A stretch of DNA of 64,000 nucleotides from contig NZ_JBIMER010000013.1 in the NCBI RefSeq assembly GCF_051262515.1, forward strand, positions 16,748 through 80,747, in the 5' to 3' direction. Both the position numbers and the translations under genes were made by a program. Each line of letters begins with the position of its first letter. Position 1 is the first letter of the stretch. Source of the stretch: Arthrobacter_N sp051262515 (lineage in GTDB: Bacteria; Actinomycetota; Actinomycetes; Actinomycetales; Micrococcaceae). This document shows, piece after piece, positions 41,242-49,951 of the stretch. Below the pieces are notes generated by a model, which saw only the letters and a program-made list of their open reading frames with translations, did not search any database and was not told the DNA's origin.

Positions 41242-42140
41242 CCACCCAGGGCATGAATCCCATCGGCACCACCCGCAGGGCCCCCGCCGAAGGCCCGGAC
41301 CGGTCCGCGTCCCCGTTGACGAGGGACCGCGTCAACTGGCGCCTGACCATGGTCCTCGGGCTGTGCACGCTCGCGGTGCTTGTCCCGCTGTTTGTCACCG
41401 TCTCCATGGCGTTCAAGACCGGCGCCCAGGCGGTTCAGGGACGCGCCTTCGACCTGCCGAATCCGATCAGCATCGAGGGCTTTGTCGAGGCCTGGAAGCT
41501 GACCGACTTCCCCGTCAGCTTCACCATCTCGCTGTTCGTCTCGGCCGTCGCCGTCGTCGGGGCCATCCTCGTCGGCAGTGCCGCGGCCTACGCGATCCAC
41601 GTGAACTGGGACCGCAAGTTCTTCCGCTTCTCCTTCTTCTACCTGCTGGCGGCCATGTTCCTGCCGTTCCCGGTGCTGGCGCTCTCGCAGATCAAGCTCA
41701 CCGGCATCCTCGGTCTGGACAACCCGCTCGGCGTCGGCCTCCTGCACGTGATGTTCGGCCTCGGCTTCAACGTCCTGCTGCTGACCACCTTCCTGCGGAA
41801 CATGCCCGACGAGTTGGACGAGGCCGCGCGGATCGACGGCGCCAGCACGTGGCAGACCTTCTGGCGCATCATCTTCCCGCTGCTCGCCCCGATGAGCGCG
41901 ACGGTCGGCATCTTCGCCTTTTTGGCCTCCTGGAACGACTTCATGATGCCGTCGCTGATCATCTCCGACCCCACCGTGCAGACCCTGCCGGTGATCCAGC
42001 AGATCTTCCAGACGCAGTTCAGCGAGAACTACCACGTGTCCTTCGCGTCCTACCTCATGGCGATGGCGCCCTCGATCGTCGTCTTCATCTTCACGCAGCG
42101 CTGGGTCCTCTCAGGGGTCACCCAGGGAGCCGTGAAGTAG
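41238..42140 (+). CDS. Sugar ABC transporter permease (MalG type)
   Basis: A 300-residue permease with a cytoplasmic N-terminus of about 35 residues and six helices. The EAA loop is EAARIDGASTWQTFWRIIFPLL. ATG at 41238 overlaps the preceding stop and has GGAAAGG upstream. It is 40 bases from the alpha-glucosidase gene, which has its own GAAAGGA site, so the four genes are likely one operon. Confidence 0.88.
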   Translation: MTTQGMNPIGTTRRAPAEGPDRSASPLTRDRVNWRLTMVLGLCTLAVLVPLFVTVSMAFKTGAQAVQGRAFDLPNPISIEGFVEAWKLTDFPVSFTISLFVSAVAVVGAILVGSAAAYAIHVNWDRKFFRFSFFYLLAAMFLPFPVLALSQIKLTGILGLDNPLGVGLLHVMFGLGFNVLLLTTFLRNMPDELDEAARIDGASTWQTFWRIIFPLLAPMSATVGIFAFLASWNDFMMPSLIISDPTVQTLPVIQQIFQTQFSENYHVSFASYLMAMAPSIVVFIFTQRWVLSGVTQGAVK

Positions 42141-42180
42141 CAGAACCCCAGACCACCCTCTCCGAAAGGAACAACACCCC

Positions 42181-43863
42181 ATGACCACCACCTCCCCCGA
42201 ATCCCCGGTCCGCCGCATGGACGATCCCACTTGGTGGCGCCAGGCCGCCGTCTACCAGATCTACCCGCGTAGCTTCGCCGACGCCAACGGCGACGGCATC
42301 GGGGACCTCAAGGGCGTCATCTCCCGCGTGCCGTACCTTGCGCGGCTCTCGATCGACGCCGTCTGGCTGAGCCCGTTCTACCCGTCGGCGCTGGCCGACG
42401 GCGGGTACGACGTCGCCGACTACCGCGACGTCGACCCGAAGATCGGGACCCTCGAGGAATTCGACGAGATGGTCGCCGTCCTGCATGCCGAGGGCATCAA
42501 GGTGGTCATCGACGTCGTCCCGAACCACTCCTCCAACGACCACGTCTGGTTCCAGGCGGCGCTGGAGGCGGGCCGCGGGAGCGCCGAGCGCGACCGCTAC
42601 ATCTTCCGCGAGGGCACCGGGCCGGACGGCAACGAGCCGCCCACCGACTGGCAGAGCATCTTCGGCGGACCGGCCTGGACGCGGGTCGCGGACGGCCAGT
42701 GGTACCTGCACCTCTTCGCGTCAGAGCAGCCGGACTTCAACTGGTCCAACCGGGAGGTCCGCGACGACTTCCTGGAGACCCTGCGCTTCTGGTCGGACCG
42801 CGGCGTGGACGGCTACCGCATCGACGTCGCGCACGCGCTAACCAAGGACATGTCCGAACCGCTTCCCTCCAGGATGGAGATGGACGCGATTCCCCGCGAC
42901 GGCGGCGCCCACCCGATCTGGGACCGCGACGAGGTGCACGAGATCTACGCCGAATGGCGCCAGGTCTTCAACTCCTACCACCCGCCGCGCACGGCCGTCG
43001 CCGAGGCCTGGGTGGACCGCCACCGGCGTCCGCGCTACGCGAGCGCCGAGGGCCTCGGCCAGGCGTTCGAGTTCGATCTGCTGACGCAGGAGTTCGACGC
43101 CGCGGCGTTCCGCGAGGTCGTCAGCGACAGCGCCGAGCTGGCCGGGGAGTCCGGGTCGTCGTCGACCTGGGTCCTGTCCAACCACGACGTCGTCCGCCAC
43201 GCGACGCGCTACGGGCTGCCGCCGTTGGAGCAGGCCGTGGGCAGCACGGAGCAGGACCAGAAGCAGGGCCAGTCGTGGATTCTCGATGGCGCCCCGGAGG
43301 ACCAGCTGGACCGCGAACTCGGCGAGCGCCGCGCGCGCGCCGCGAGCCTGTTCGAGCTGGCGCTGCCGGGTTCGGCGTACCTTTACCAGGGCGAGGAACT
43401 GGGCCTGCACGAGGTCGGTGACATCGCCGACGGCGCGCGACAGGACCCGACGTTCTTCCGGAACCCGGGCGTGGACAAGGGCCGCGACGGTTGCCGCGTG
43501 CCGCTTCCGTGGGAGCGCGACGGCGACTCGTTCGGATTCGGCGCCAGCGGTGCGCACCTGCCGCAACCCGGCTGGTTCGGCGAGTATTCGGTCGAGGCCC
43601 AGGACGGGGTCCCCGGATCCACGCTGGAGCTCTACCGCGCGGCCCTGCGCCTGCGCCGCGAACTCCAAACCGAGGAGACGCTCGAGTGGGTCGAGACCGG
43701 ATCGGAGTCGGTGCTGGCCTTCCGCCGGCCGAACGGCTGGGTCACGGTCACCAACTTCGGCGACGAGCCGGCGCCGCTCCCGGAGGGCGAGGTGCTCCTG
43801 GGCAGCGCCCCGGTCGCGGACGGCGCGCTGCCGGGGGCCGCAACCGCCTGGCTCAAGCAGTAG
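42181..43863 (+). CDS. GH13 alpha-glucosidase
   Basis: A 560-residue cytoplasmic GH13 enzyme of the oligo-1,6-glucosidase/alpha-glucosidase group. Conserved regions run in order: DVVPNHSS (region I), DGYRIDVAH with the nucleophile Asp (region II), AVAEAWVD with the acid-base Glu (region III) and LSNHDVVRH with the transition-state Asp (region IV). It would split the imported alpha-glucoside. ATG at 42181 has GAAAGGAA upstream. Its 3' end lies 88 bases before repeat copy B. Confidence 0.9.
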   Translation: MTTTSPESPVRRMDDPTWWRQAAVYQIYPRSFADANGDGIGDLKGVISRVPYLARLSIDAVWLSPFYPSALADGGYDVADYRDVDPKIGTLEEFDEMVAVLHAEGIKVVIDVVPNHSSNDHVWFQAALEAGRGSAERDRYIFREGTGPDGNEPPTDWQSIFGGPAWTRVADGQWYLHLFASEQPDFNWSNREVRDDFLETLRFWSDRGVDGYRIDVAHALTKDMSEPLPSRMEMDAIPRDGGAHPIWDRDEVHEIYAEWRQVFNSYHPPRTAVAEAWVDRHRRPRYASAEGLGQAFEFDLLTQEFDAAAFREVVSDSAELAGESGSSSTWVLSNHDVVRHATRYGLPPLEQAVGSTEQDQKQGQSWILDGAPEDQLDRELGERRARAASLFELALPGSAYLYQGEELGLHEVGDIADGARQDPTFFRNPGVDKGRDGCRVPLPWERDGDSFGFGASGAHLPQPGWFGEYSVEAQDGVPGSTLELYRAALRLRRELQTEETLEWVETGSESVLAFRRPNGWVTVTNFGDEPAPLPEGEVLLGSAPVADGALPGAATAWLKQ

Positions 43864-43950
43864 CAAGAGCAACAAATACGACGCCGGTCGCGCACCGAAG
43901 GCGAGCCATTCGCCCGGTGTGCGGCCGGCGTCGTACGTCCATCCCCCACC

Positions 43951-44005
43951 ACGCGAAGTGGACATTACCCGGGTTAGTTACATACCGGTAATGTCCACTT
44001 CGCGT
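43951..44005. repeat. Palindromic intergenic repeat, copy B
   Basis: Perfect 19-bp arms (43951-43969 and 43987-44005) flank a 17-base spacer, GTTACATACC at its end as in copy A. It lies between the convergent glucosidase and thioesterase genes and contains the stop and last codons of the latter. The hairpin could act as a bidirectional terminator, though no T-run is present. Confidence 0.87.
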
Positions 44006-44577
44006 TGCAAGGAGGGCGATGAGCCGGACCTCGACCAGGCGTGCGGAGCCGACTTGCGGGAACCGGGAAGCGCCGTGTCCCGGCGCCATCGTTCCGCCCA
44101 CGCGGGAAGCTCCAGATCGGTCGGGACCTCGGCGCCCATCGCTTCCAGGATCTCGGCGTTGGGTACGGGCCCGTTCTTTGAGAGCAGCCGCGTGGCCATG
44201 AGGGCGCTGACGTACACCTCGCCGTCGGCAACGATGCGCTGTTCGAAGTAGATGCAACGGTCGTCGAGACCGGCGATCCGCGTTTCCTGGGTGAACCGCT
44301 GGTGCAGCACCACCGACTTGCGGAAAGTCACCGTCTCCGCCTGGACCACCGGCGACCAGCCGCGTCGCCGCATGACGTCCCAGGCTCCGGCGCGGACCAT
44401 CAGATCGGTCCGTCCCAGGTCGAACAGGGAGAAGTACATGCCGTTATTGACGTGTCCGGCCATATCGATGTCCGTGAGCAGCGCCCGCATGGGCAACGAT
44501 CCGGCGTCGAACAATGAGAGCCGGCCGCGGCGGCGGGCGGTGAACAGCAATACCAGAAACCTGAAGATCATGTGCAT
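43978..44577 (-). CDS. Thioesterase-family (hot-dog) protein
   Basis: A 199-residue protein with a hydrophobic N-terminus (IFRFLVLLFTA) and a hot-dog thioesterase domain. LLTDIDMAGHVNNGMYFSLFDLGR is the THEM6/4HBT-like signature; only part is quoted: DMAGHVNNGMYFSLFD. The Asp in this motif is the usual catalytic position. The substrate is unknown. ATG at 44577 has a weak ribosome site. The last residues, EVDITGM, come from repeat copy B and are identical to the tail of the unrelated ROK protein at 37616. Confidence 0.72.
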   Translation of the reverse strand: MHMIFRFLVLLFTARRRGRLSLFDAGSLPMRALLTDIDMAGHVNNGMYFSLFDLGRTDLMVRAGAWDVMRRRGWSPVVQAETVTFRKSVVLHQRFTQETRIAGLDDRCIYFEQRIVADGEVYVSALMATRLLSKNGPVPNAEILEAMGAEVPTDLELPAWAERWRRDTALPGSRKSAPHAWSRSGSSPSLQREVDITGM

Positions 44578-44617
44578 GGAACCGATACTACTCGCCAGTA
44601 ACCTAGCCCCGCCCCGC

Positions 44618-44663
44618 GAAGTGGACATGACCGCGGCAAATAACCCTAGGTAATGTCCACTTC
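44618..44663. repeat. Palindromic intergenic repeat, copy C
   Basis: Arms GAAGTGGACATGACC (44618-44632) and GGTAATGTCCACTTC (44649-44663) match at 14 of 15 positions around a 16-base spacer ending TAACCCTA. It lies between the divergent thioesterase and MFS genes. With copy D it forms a second subtype, defined by the spacer TAACCCTA and the flanking CCCCGC. Confidence 0.82.
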
Positions 44664-44810
44664 CGGAGGTGGAGGGCGGGAGCGTGGTGGCGGGCGGGCG
44701 AGGGTACTGATTGACTGAATCCAATCACTGGGGCACACTTGATGCGGCGCATGCGGTCGGATCCCGCCGTCGCGCCCAAGAACCGCACCATTTCCCAAAA
44801 GGGGACCACC

Positions 44811-46082
44811 ATGGCACCGCGCGCCCTCCGGCCATTGACCTACCGCGACTACCGCACCCTCATCACTGCCCTTGTCCTGAGCGTGCTCGGACACGGCATT
44901 TGGGCCGTCGCCATGGTGTTCCAGGTGACGCGGCTCGGCGGCGGACCCGCGCAGCTCTCCATCGTCGCGTCGGCCACCAGCGTGGGACTCGTGACGCTGG
45001 TCCTGGCCGGGGGCATCGCGGCCGACCGCTTCTCGTGCCGCCGGATCATCCTGACGGTGAAGAGCACCAGCCTGACGGTCATGACCATCCTGTCCGTCCT
45101 GGCGCTGACCGGAAACGTCGCCATGTGGCACCTCGCCGTCGCCGGGTTCATGGTCGGCGCGGGCGCCGCGTTCTTCTTCCCCGCCTACTCGGCGCTGTTG
45201 CCGCGGATCCTCCCGTCGTCGGACCTCCTGGCCGCGAACGGCATGGAGGGAACGCTGCGGCCCGTGCTGCAACAGGCCGCGGGACCCGCGGCCGCCGGCA
45301 TGGTCGTCGCCTCGTTCTCGCCGGCGCATGCGATCGCGGGCATCGCCGTCTGCCAGCTCGCGGCCCTGCTCGTCATGACCCGGCTGAGCAACGACAGCCG
45401 CTACGACGCGCACCTGGAGCCGGGCATCGTGCGCCCGTCCGTGGTGGCGGACCTCCGCGAGGGCGTCTCCTACACGGTGCGCACGCCGTGGCTGTTGTGG
45501 ACCCTGCTGTTCGCCGTCATCTCCGTCCTCAGCTGGGTGGGGCCCCTCGAAGTCCTTCTTCCGTTCGTGGTCACCGGCCAGCTACAAGGCGACGCCCGGA
45601 CGTTCGGCTTCCTGCTGGCCGCGCTGGGCATCGGGGCCGCCGTCGGGTCCATGCTCACCGCGTCGCTACCGCTGCCGCGCCGCTACCTCACCTGGATGAT
45701 CATGCTGTGGGGCTTCGGCACGCTGCCGCTGGTCGGGATCGGATTCTCGACCCAGTTCTGGCAGCTCGCGGCCATCCTGTTCATCGTCGGCGCCAGCGGC
45801 GGCACCGGGCAGGTCATCTGGGGAACGCTGCTGCAGCGGCGCGTTCCCACCCGCATGCTCGGCCGGGTCTCCAGCCTGGACTTCTTCGTGTCGCTGGCAC
45901 TGATGCCGGTGTCCATGGCCCTGGCCGGACCCATCGGCGAAGTGGTGCCGCTGTGGATCGTGTTCCTCGTGGGAGGCGTCGTCTCTCCGGTGATCGCCGT
46001 CGCCGCCTGGCTCGCCGCGCGCATGGCGAAGGACGAGATCGCGCACCCGCTGGACAGCGAACCCGCAGCCCAAGCCGCATAG
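44811..46082 (+). CDS. MFS transporter
   Basis: A 423-residue membrane protein with about 12 helices in two halves. The A-motif-like loop is GGIAADRFSCRRIILTVK between helices 2 and 3, and LRPVLQQAAGPAAAGMVV fits the drug-exporter (DHA3/MFS_3) group. ATG at 44811 has an AAAAGGGG site. It stands alone between repeat copies C and D. An export role is likely, but the substrate is unknown. Confidence 0.82.
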   Translation: MAPRALRPLTYRDYRTLITALVLSVLGHGIWAVAMVFQVTRLGGGPAQLSIVASATSVGLVTLVLAGGIAADRFSCRRIILTVKSTSLTVMTILSVLALTGNVAMWHLAVAGFMVGAGAAFFFPAYSALLPRILPSSDLLAANGMEGTLRPVLQQAAGPAAAGMVVASFSPAHAIAGIAVCQLAALLVMTRLSNDSRYDAHLEPGIVRPSVVADLREGVSYTVRTPWLLWTLLFAVISVLSWVGPLEVLLPFVVTGQLQGDARTFGFLLAALGIGAAVGSMLTASLPLPRRYLTWMIMLWGFGTLPLVGIGFSTQFWQLAAILFIVGASGGTGQVIWGTLLQRRVPTRMLGRVSSLDFFVSLALMPVSMALAGPIGEVVPLWIVFLVGGVVSPVIAVAAWLAARMAKDEIAHPLDSEPAAQAA

Positions 46083-46106
46083 CACTACACCCGTCTACAA
46101 CCCCGC

Positions 46107-46152
46107 GAAGTGGACATGACCACGGGGCCTAACCCTAGGTAGTGTCCACTTC
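46107..46152. repeat. Palindromic intergenic repeat, copy D
   Basis: Arms GAAGTGGACATGACC (46107-46121) and GGTAGTGTCCACTTC (46138-46152) flank a 16-base spacer ending TAACCCTA. The copy and its CCCCGC lead-in closely match copy C. It lies between the convergent MFS and GH15 genes, 24 bases after the MFS stop. Confidence 0.82.
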
Positions 46153-46166
46153 GGGGGGTGGGGATG

Positions 46167-48020
46167 TCAGACGGCCGGCTGCCCGTGCCCGTTGACGGCG
46201 TCCGCGGCCCGGATCAGCGCCAGGTGGGAGAACGCCTGCGGGAAGTTCCCGGCCATGCGGAGGTTCTCCGTGTCGTACTCTTCGGCCATGAGCCCCAGCC
46301 CGTTGGCGTAGCCGACCAGCCGGTCCATCAGGGTCCGCGCATCGTCGATCCTGCCGGAGCGGGCGTACTGCTCCACCAGCCAGAAGGAGCACGCCAGGAA
46401 CGGATGCTCCCCCGGCGGGAGCCCGTCCAGTCCGGTCTGGGTCCGGTAGCGGTGGATGAGGCCGGTCGGATCGACCAGGTCGCGCTCCAGCCGCTCCACG
46501 GTACCGAGCATCTCCGGCGAGTCGTAGGCGACGAACCCGACCTGCGGCAGCACCAGCAGGGAGGCATCCACCTCGGTGTTGGCGTAGGTCTGGGTAAAGG
46601 TGTTCTCCGCGGCGTCGAAACCCCGGGACATGATCTCCCCGCGCAGGTCGTCGCGGTGCTTCTCCCAGAGATCCGCGTCGCCGTCGAGCCCGTGTTCGCG
46701 CACGGCACGCGCGCCGCGGTCGAACGCAGCCCACATCATGACGCGGGAGTGCGTGAAGACCTGCGGATCCCCGCGCATCTCCCAGATCCCGTGGTCCTCG
46801 CGGTCGCGGTGCCGCTCCACGTAGCTCAGCAGCGCCTTCTGAAGCGGCCAGGAGAAATGGTCCTCGGTGCCGCCCATGTTGCGCAGCTTCTCGAGCGCGA
46901 CCAGCACTTCGCCGACCACGTCGCCCTGGTACTGGTCGACGGCGCCGTTGCCCACGCGCACGGGCCGCGAGTCCGCGTAGCCGGGCAGGTGGTCAAGGTT
47001 CCGCTCGGGCAGGCGCCGCTCGCCGCCGAGTCCGTACATGATCTGCAGGTCGGTCGAGTCCCCGGCCACGGCGCGCAGCAGCCAGTTGCGCCACTGGAGC
47101 GCCTCCTTCCCGTAGCCGTGCGTCATCATGGCCTCCAGCGTCAGGGCCGCGTCGCGCAGCCAGCAGAAGCGGTAGTCCCAGTTCCGCTCGCCGCCGAACG
47201 CCTCCGGCAACGACGTCGTCGGGGCGGCGACGATTCCCCCCGTCGCCTCGTGCGTCAGCGCGCGCAGCACCAGCAGCGAGCGCCGGACGATCGCGTCGTA
47301 CGCCCCCTGCTTCGGGATGTCCCGCGCCCAATCGCGCCAGTACGTCGTCGTGTGCTGCAGGCTCTGTCCGACGTCGATGCGCTTCGGCGCGGTGCGGTGG
47401 GAAGGAAACCAGCACAGTTCGAAGTCGACGACCTCGCCGGCGGAGACCACGAACTCGCCGGAGTGCTTGTGGCCGGCGGCGCTAGGCAGCCGGTCCCCGT
47501 GCAGGACGATCGCGTTCGGTCCGGCGATGGCGACGATGGATTGGGTGGCGGTGATGCCGTCCCCGTCCCGGCGCACCCAGGGCACGACCTCGCCGTAATC
47601 GAAGCGGATGGTCAACTCCTGGTGCATCGTGACGCTCCCTGCGAGTCCTTCGATGCGGCGCGCGATCGAGGCGCGGCGATCTCCCACGGGCATGAAGTCG
47701 GTGACGAGCACCTCACCGCCCGGGGTTCTCCAGAGCGTGCGCAGGACGAACGTCGAGTCGACGTAGGAGCGGTCGACGACGATCGGAACGCCCGCGCCTT
47801 CCGCCCCGACGTCCGTGCCCTGCCTCGACGCGCACTCGTCGGGCGCGCCGACCGGCGCGATCCGCCAGCGGCCGTGGTTCGAGTCGCCCAGCAGCGACGC
47901 GAAAACGGAGGGCGAGTCGAAGCGGGGGAAGCAGAGCCAGTCCACGCTCCCCGTGCTCGACACCAGGGCGCCGGTTCGCAGGTCGGACAGGAGCGCGTAG
48001 TCCTCGATGGGGGAAGCCAT
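46167..48020 (-). CDS. GH15 glycoside hydrolase (trehalase/glucoamylase-like)
   Basis: A 617-residue cytoplasmic GH15 enzyme with an N-terminal beta-sandwich (residues 1-230) and a C-terminal (alpha/alpha)6 barrel. NWDYRFCWLRDAALTLEAM and GLGGERRLPERNLDHLPGY are family signatures; the catalytic acid and base Glu probably lie near the latter and in EEYDTENLRMAGNFPQAFS. Actinobacterial members include trehalases as well as glucoamylases, so the sugar is uncertain. ATG at 48020 has a GGTGGAGG site. It is divergent from the fructose operon. Confidence 0.85.
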   Translation of the reverse strand: MASPIEDYALLSDLRTGALVSSTGSVDWLCFPRFDSPSVFASLLGDSNHGRWRIAPVGAPDECASRQGTDVGAEGAGVPIVVDRSYVDSTFVLRTLWRTPGGEVLVTDFMPVGDRRASIARRIEGLAGSVTMHQELTIRFDYGEVVPWVRRDGDGITATQSIVAIAGPNAIVLHGDRLPSAAGHKHSGEFVVSAGEVVDFELCWFPSHRTAPKRIDVGQSLQHTTTYWRDWARDIPKQGAYDAIVRRSLLVLRALTHEATGGIVAAPTTSLPEAFGGERNWDYRFCWLRDAALTLEAMMTHGYGKEALQWRNWLLRAVAGDSTDLQIMYGLGGERRLPERNLDHLPGYADSRPVRVGNGAVDQYQGDVVGEVLVALEKLRNMGGTEDHFSWPLQKALLSYVERHRDREDHGIWEMRGDPQVFTHSRVMMWAAFDRGARAVREHGLDGDADLWEKHRDDLRGEIMSRGFDAAENTFTQTYANTEVDASLLVLPQVGFVAYDSPEMLGTVERLERDLVDPTGLIHRYRTQTGLDGLPPGEHPFLACSFWLVEQYARSGRIDDARTLMDRLVGYANGLGLMAEEYDTENLRMAGNFPQAFSHLALIRAADAVNGHGQPAV

Positions 48021-48080
48021 CCCTCCACCCAATCCGACAAGCCGAACCGACGCAAGACGGCACCACGCCGACGATGCCCG

Positions 48081-48110
48081 TTTATTTGGTTTTATGTGGA
48101 TTTATGTTGA
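48081..48110 (+). promoter_or_regulatory. Three tandem 10-bp repeats, DeoR/FruR operator candidate
   Basis: TTTATTTGGT, TTTATGTGGA and TTTATGTTGA follow head to tail with a period of exactly one helical turn. This AT-rich patch stands out in a high-GC gap between the GH15 gene and fruR, 86-115 bases before the fruR ATG. DeoR-type regulators often bind such repeated half-sites, so this is the likely autoregulatory site of the fru operon. Confidence 0.6.
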
Positions 48111-48195
48111 CATGTGACCGAGTCCGCCACTACAGTCGTTCCAACGCAGGTACGCATGTGACGCCTATCACCCAGACCCCACGGAGGCCCCGCAG

Positions 48196-48981
48196 ATGTT
48201 CGCCGAGGAACGCCACCGCCTGATCGGCGGACTGGTCGCCACCCAGGGGCAGGTGACCGTCGCCGAGCTGTCCGGCCAGTTCGACATCACCCGGGAGACC
48301 GTGCGCCGCGACCTCGCCCACCTGGAGAAGTCGGGCGCGCTGCGGAGGGTCCACGGCGGGGCCGTGTCCACCGCCAAGGCCAGCACCGCCGAGGAAAGCC
48401 TGTCCGTCCGCACCGACCGGAACCTCGACGACAAGCGCCGCATCGCCGTGCGGGCGCTGGAGCTCATCCCCGCCGGAAACGCGTCCGTCGTGCTCGACGC
48501 CGGCACCACCACCGAACTCCTCGCGGCCCAGATGGTGGAGACGCTCGCACCGCACCGGGCCGCCGAGCTGCTCGTGGTCACCCACGCCGTTCCGATCGCC
48601 TACCGCATCTCCGCGGCCTCCGACTTCGCGCTCGAGATCCTCGGGGGCAGGGTCCGCGGCCTCACCAGCGCGGCGCTGGGCAGCCGCACCATCGACCAAC
48701 TCGGCGATCTGCGTCCGGACATCGCGTTCATCGGGGCCAACGGCGTCCACGCGGACTTCGGCCTGAGCACGCCCGACCCGATGGAGGCCGCCGTGAAGAC
48801 GGCGATCGTGCGCTCGGCCCGACGGGTGGTCGTGCTCGCCGACGCCAGCAAGCTCGACGTCGAGACGCTGGTCCGCTTCGCCGCGTTCGATGACGTCGAC
48901 ACCCTCGTCACCACCGGAACGCCGAGCCGCGCCCTGGCCTCCGCCCTGGAACAAGCAGACATCGAGGTGGTATCCGCATGA
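48196..48981 (+). CDS. fruR: DeoR-family regulator of fructose utilisation
   Basis: A 261-residue regulator. The DeoR helix-turn-helix is in residues 1-57 (ERHRLIGGLVATQGQVTVAELS...ITRETVRRDLAHLEKSGALRRVHGGA) and a sugar-phosphate-sensing domain follows (VVLDAGTTTELLA, GLSTPDPMEAAVK). ATG at 48196 has a GGAGG site. Its TGA overlaps the fruK ATG, so it is the first gene of the fructose operon. A fructose phosphate is the expected inducer. Confidence 0.87.
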   Translation: MFAEERHRLIGGLVATQGQVTVAELSGQFDITRETVRRDLAHLEKSGALRRVHGGAVSTAKASTAEESLSVRTDRNLDDKRRIAVRALELIPAGNASVVLDAGTTTELLAAQMVETLAPHRAAELLVVTHAVPIAYRISAASDFALEILGGRVRGLTSAALGSRTIDQLGDLRPDIAFIGANGVHADFGLSTPDPMEAAVKTAIVRSARRVVVLADASKLDVETLVRFAAFDDVDTLVTTGTPSRALASALEQADIEVVSA

Positions 48982-49943
48982 TCGTTACCCTGACCGCCAA
49001 CCCCAGCATCGACCGCACGGTCGAACTGGCCGGCGAACTGACCCGGGGCGGCGTCCAACGCGCGGCCTCCGCCACCGCGCAGGCGGCCGGCAAGGGCGTC
49101 AACGTCTCCCGCGGCCTCGCCGCCGCAGGGGTTCCCACCCTGGCCGTGCTTCCCGGCGACGCCACGGACCCCGTAGTCCAGGGCCTGCTGGAGGCCGGGC
49201 TGGCCCACCGGGCGCTGCCCATCGGCCAGGCCCTACGCTGCAACATCACGCTCGCCGAACCGGACGGGACCACAACGAAGGTGAACGAGCCGGGACCCGT
49301 GCTGTCAGCCGGCCACCTGCGCCTGCTGGCGGACTCGGTCATCGCGGAGGCCGTCGGCGCGGCCTGGGTGGTCCTCGCCGGCTCGCTGCCCCCGGGCGTC
49401 CCCGCCGACTTCTACGCATCGCTGACGCTCCAGCTCCGCCGGGAGCTCGGCGCCGGCGCGCCGCTCGTCGCCGTCGACACCTCGGGCGACCCGCTGCGGG
49501 CGCTCTTCGCGGCAGGGCCGGACAGCGCGCCGGACCTCGTCAAGCCCAACGCCGAGGAGCTCGCCGAACTGACCGGCACGGGCTCCGAGGAGGACCTCGA
49601 ATCCGATCCGGCCCGCGCCGCGGAGGCCGCCCGCGACCTCCTGAACCGCGGAACGGGAGCCGTACTCGCCACGCTGGGCTCCAAGGGAGCCGTACTCGTC
49701 ACGGCGGACGGGGCGTGGCACGCCACGCATCCGCCCGTTGCCGCGCGCAGCACGGTCGGCGCCGGGGATTCGTCCCTCGCCGGCTACCTGCTCGCCCACA
49801 GCCGCGGGGCCTCGGCCCCCGACTGCCTCCGCCAGGCGGTGGCCCACGGCTCCGCCGCGGTGTCGCTGCCCGGCACCACCATTCCGTCCCCCCGCCAGAC
49901 GACGCCGGATGCCGTCGCCGTCGCCGCCCTCCAAACCCTCTAG
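48978..49943 (+). CDS. fruK: 1-phosphofructokinase
   Basis: A 321-residue PfkB-family kinase. LTANPSIDRTVEL is the fructokinase-1-phosphate N-terminal motif, AGKGVNVSRGLAAAG is PfkB signature 1, and STVGAGDSSLAGYL is signature 2 with the catalytic Asp. It converts fructose 1-phosphate, made by the PTS, to fructose 1,6-bisphosphate. It is coupled to fruR by ATGA and followed 8 bases later by fruA. Confidence 0.93.
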   Translation: MIVTLTANPSIDRTVELAGELTRGGVQRAASATAQAAGKGVNVSRGLAAAGVPTLAVLPGDATDPVVQGLLEAGLAHRALPIGQALRCNITLAEPDGTTTKVNEPGPVLSAGHLRLLADSVIAEAVGAAWVVLAGSLPPGVPADFYASLTLQLRRELGAGAPLVAVDTSGDPLRALFAAGPDSAPDLVKPNAEELAELTGTGSEEDLESDPARAAEAARDLLNRGTGAVLATLGSKGAVLVTADGAWHATHPPVAARSTVGAGDSSLAGYLLAHSRGASAPDCLRQAVAHGSAAVSLPGTTIPSPRQTTPDAVAVAALQTL

Positions 49944-49951
49944 GAAAAGCC

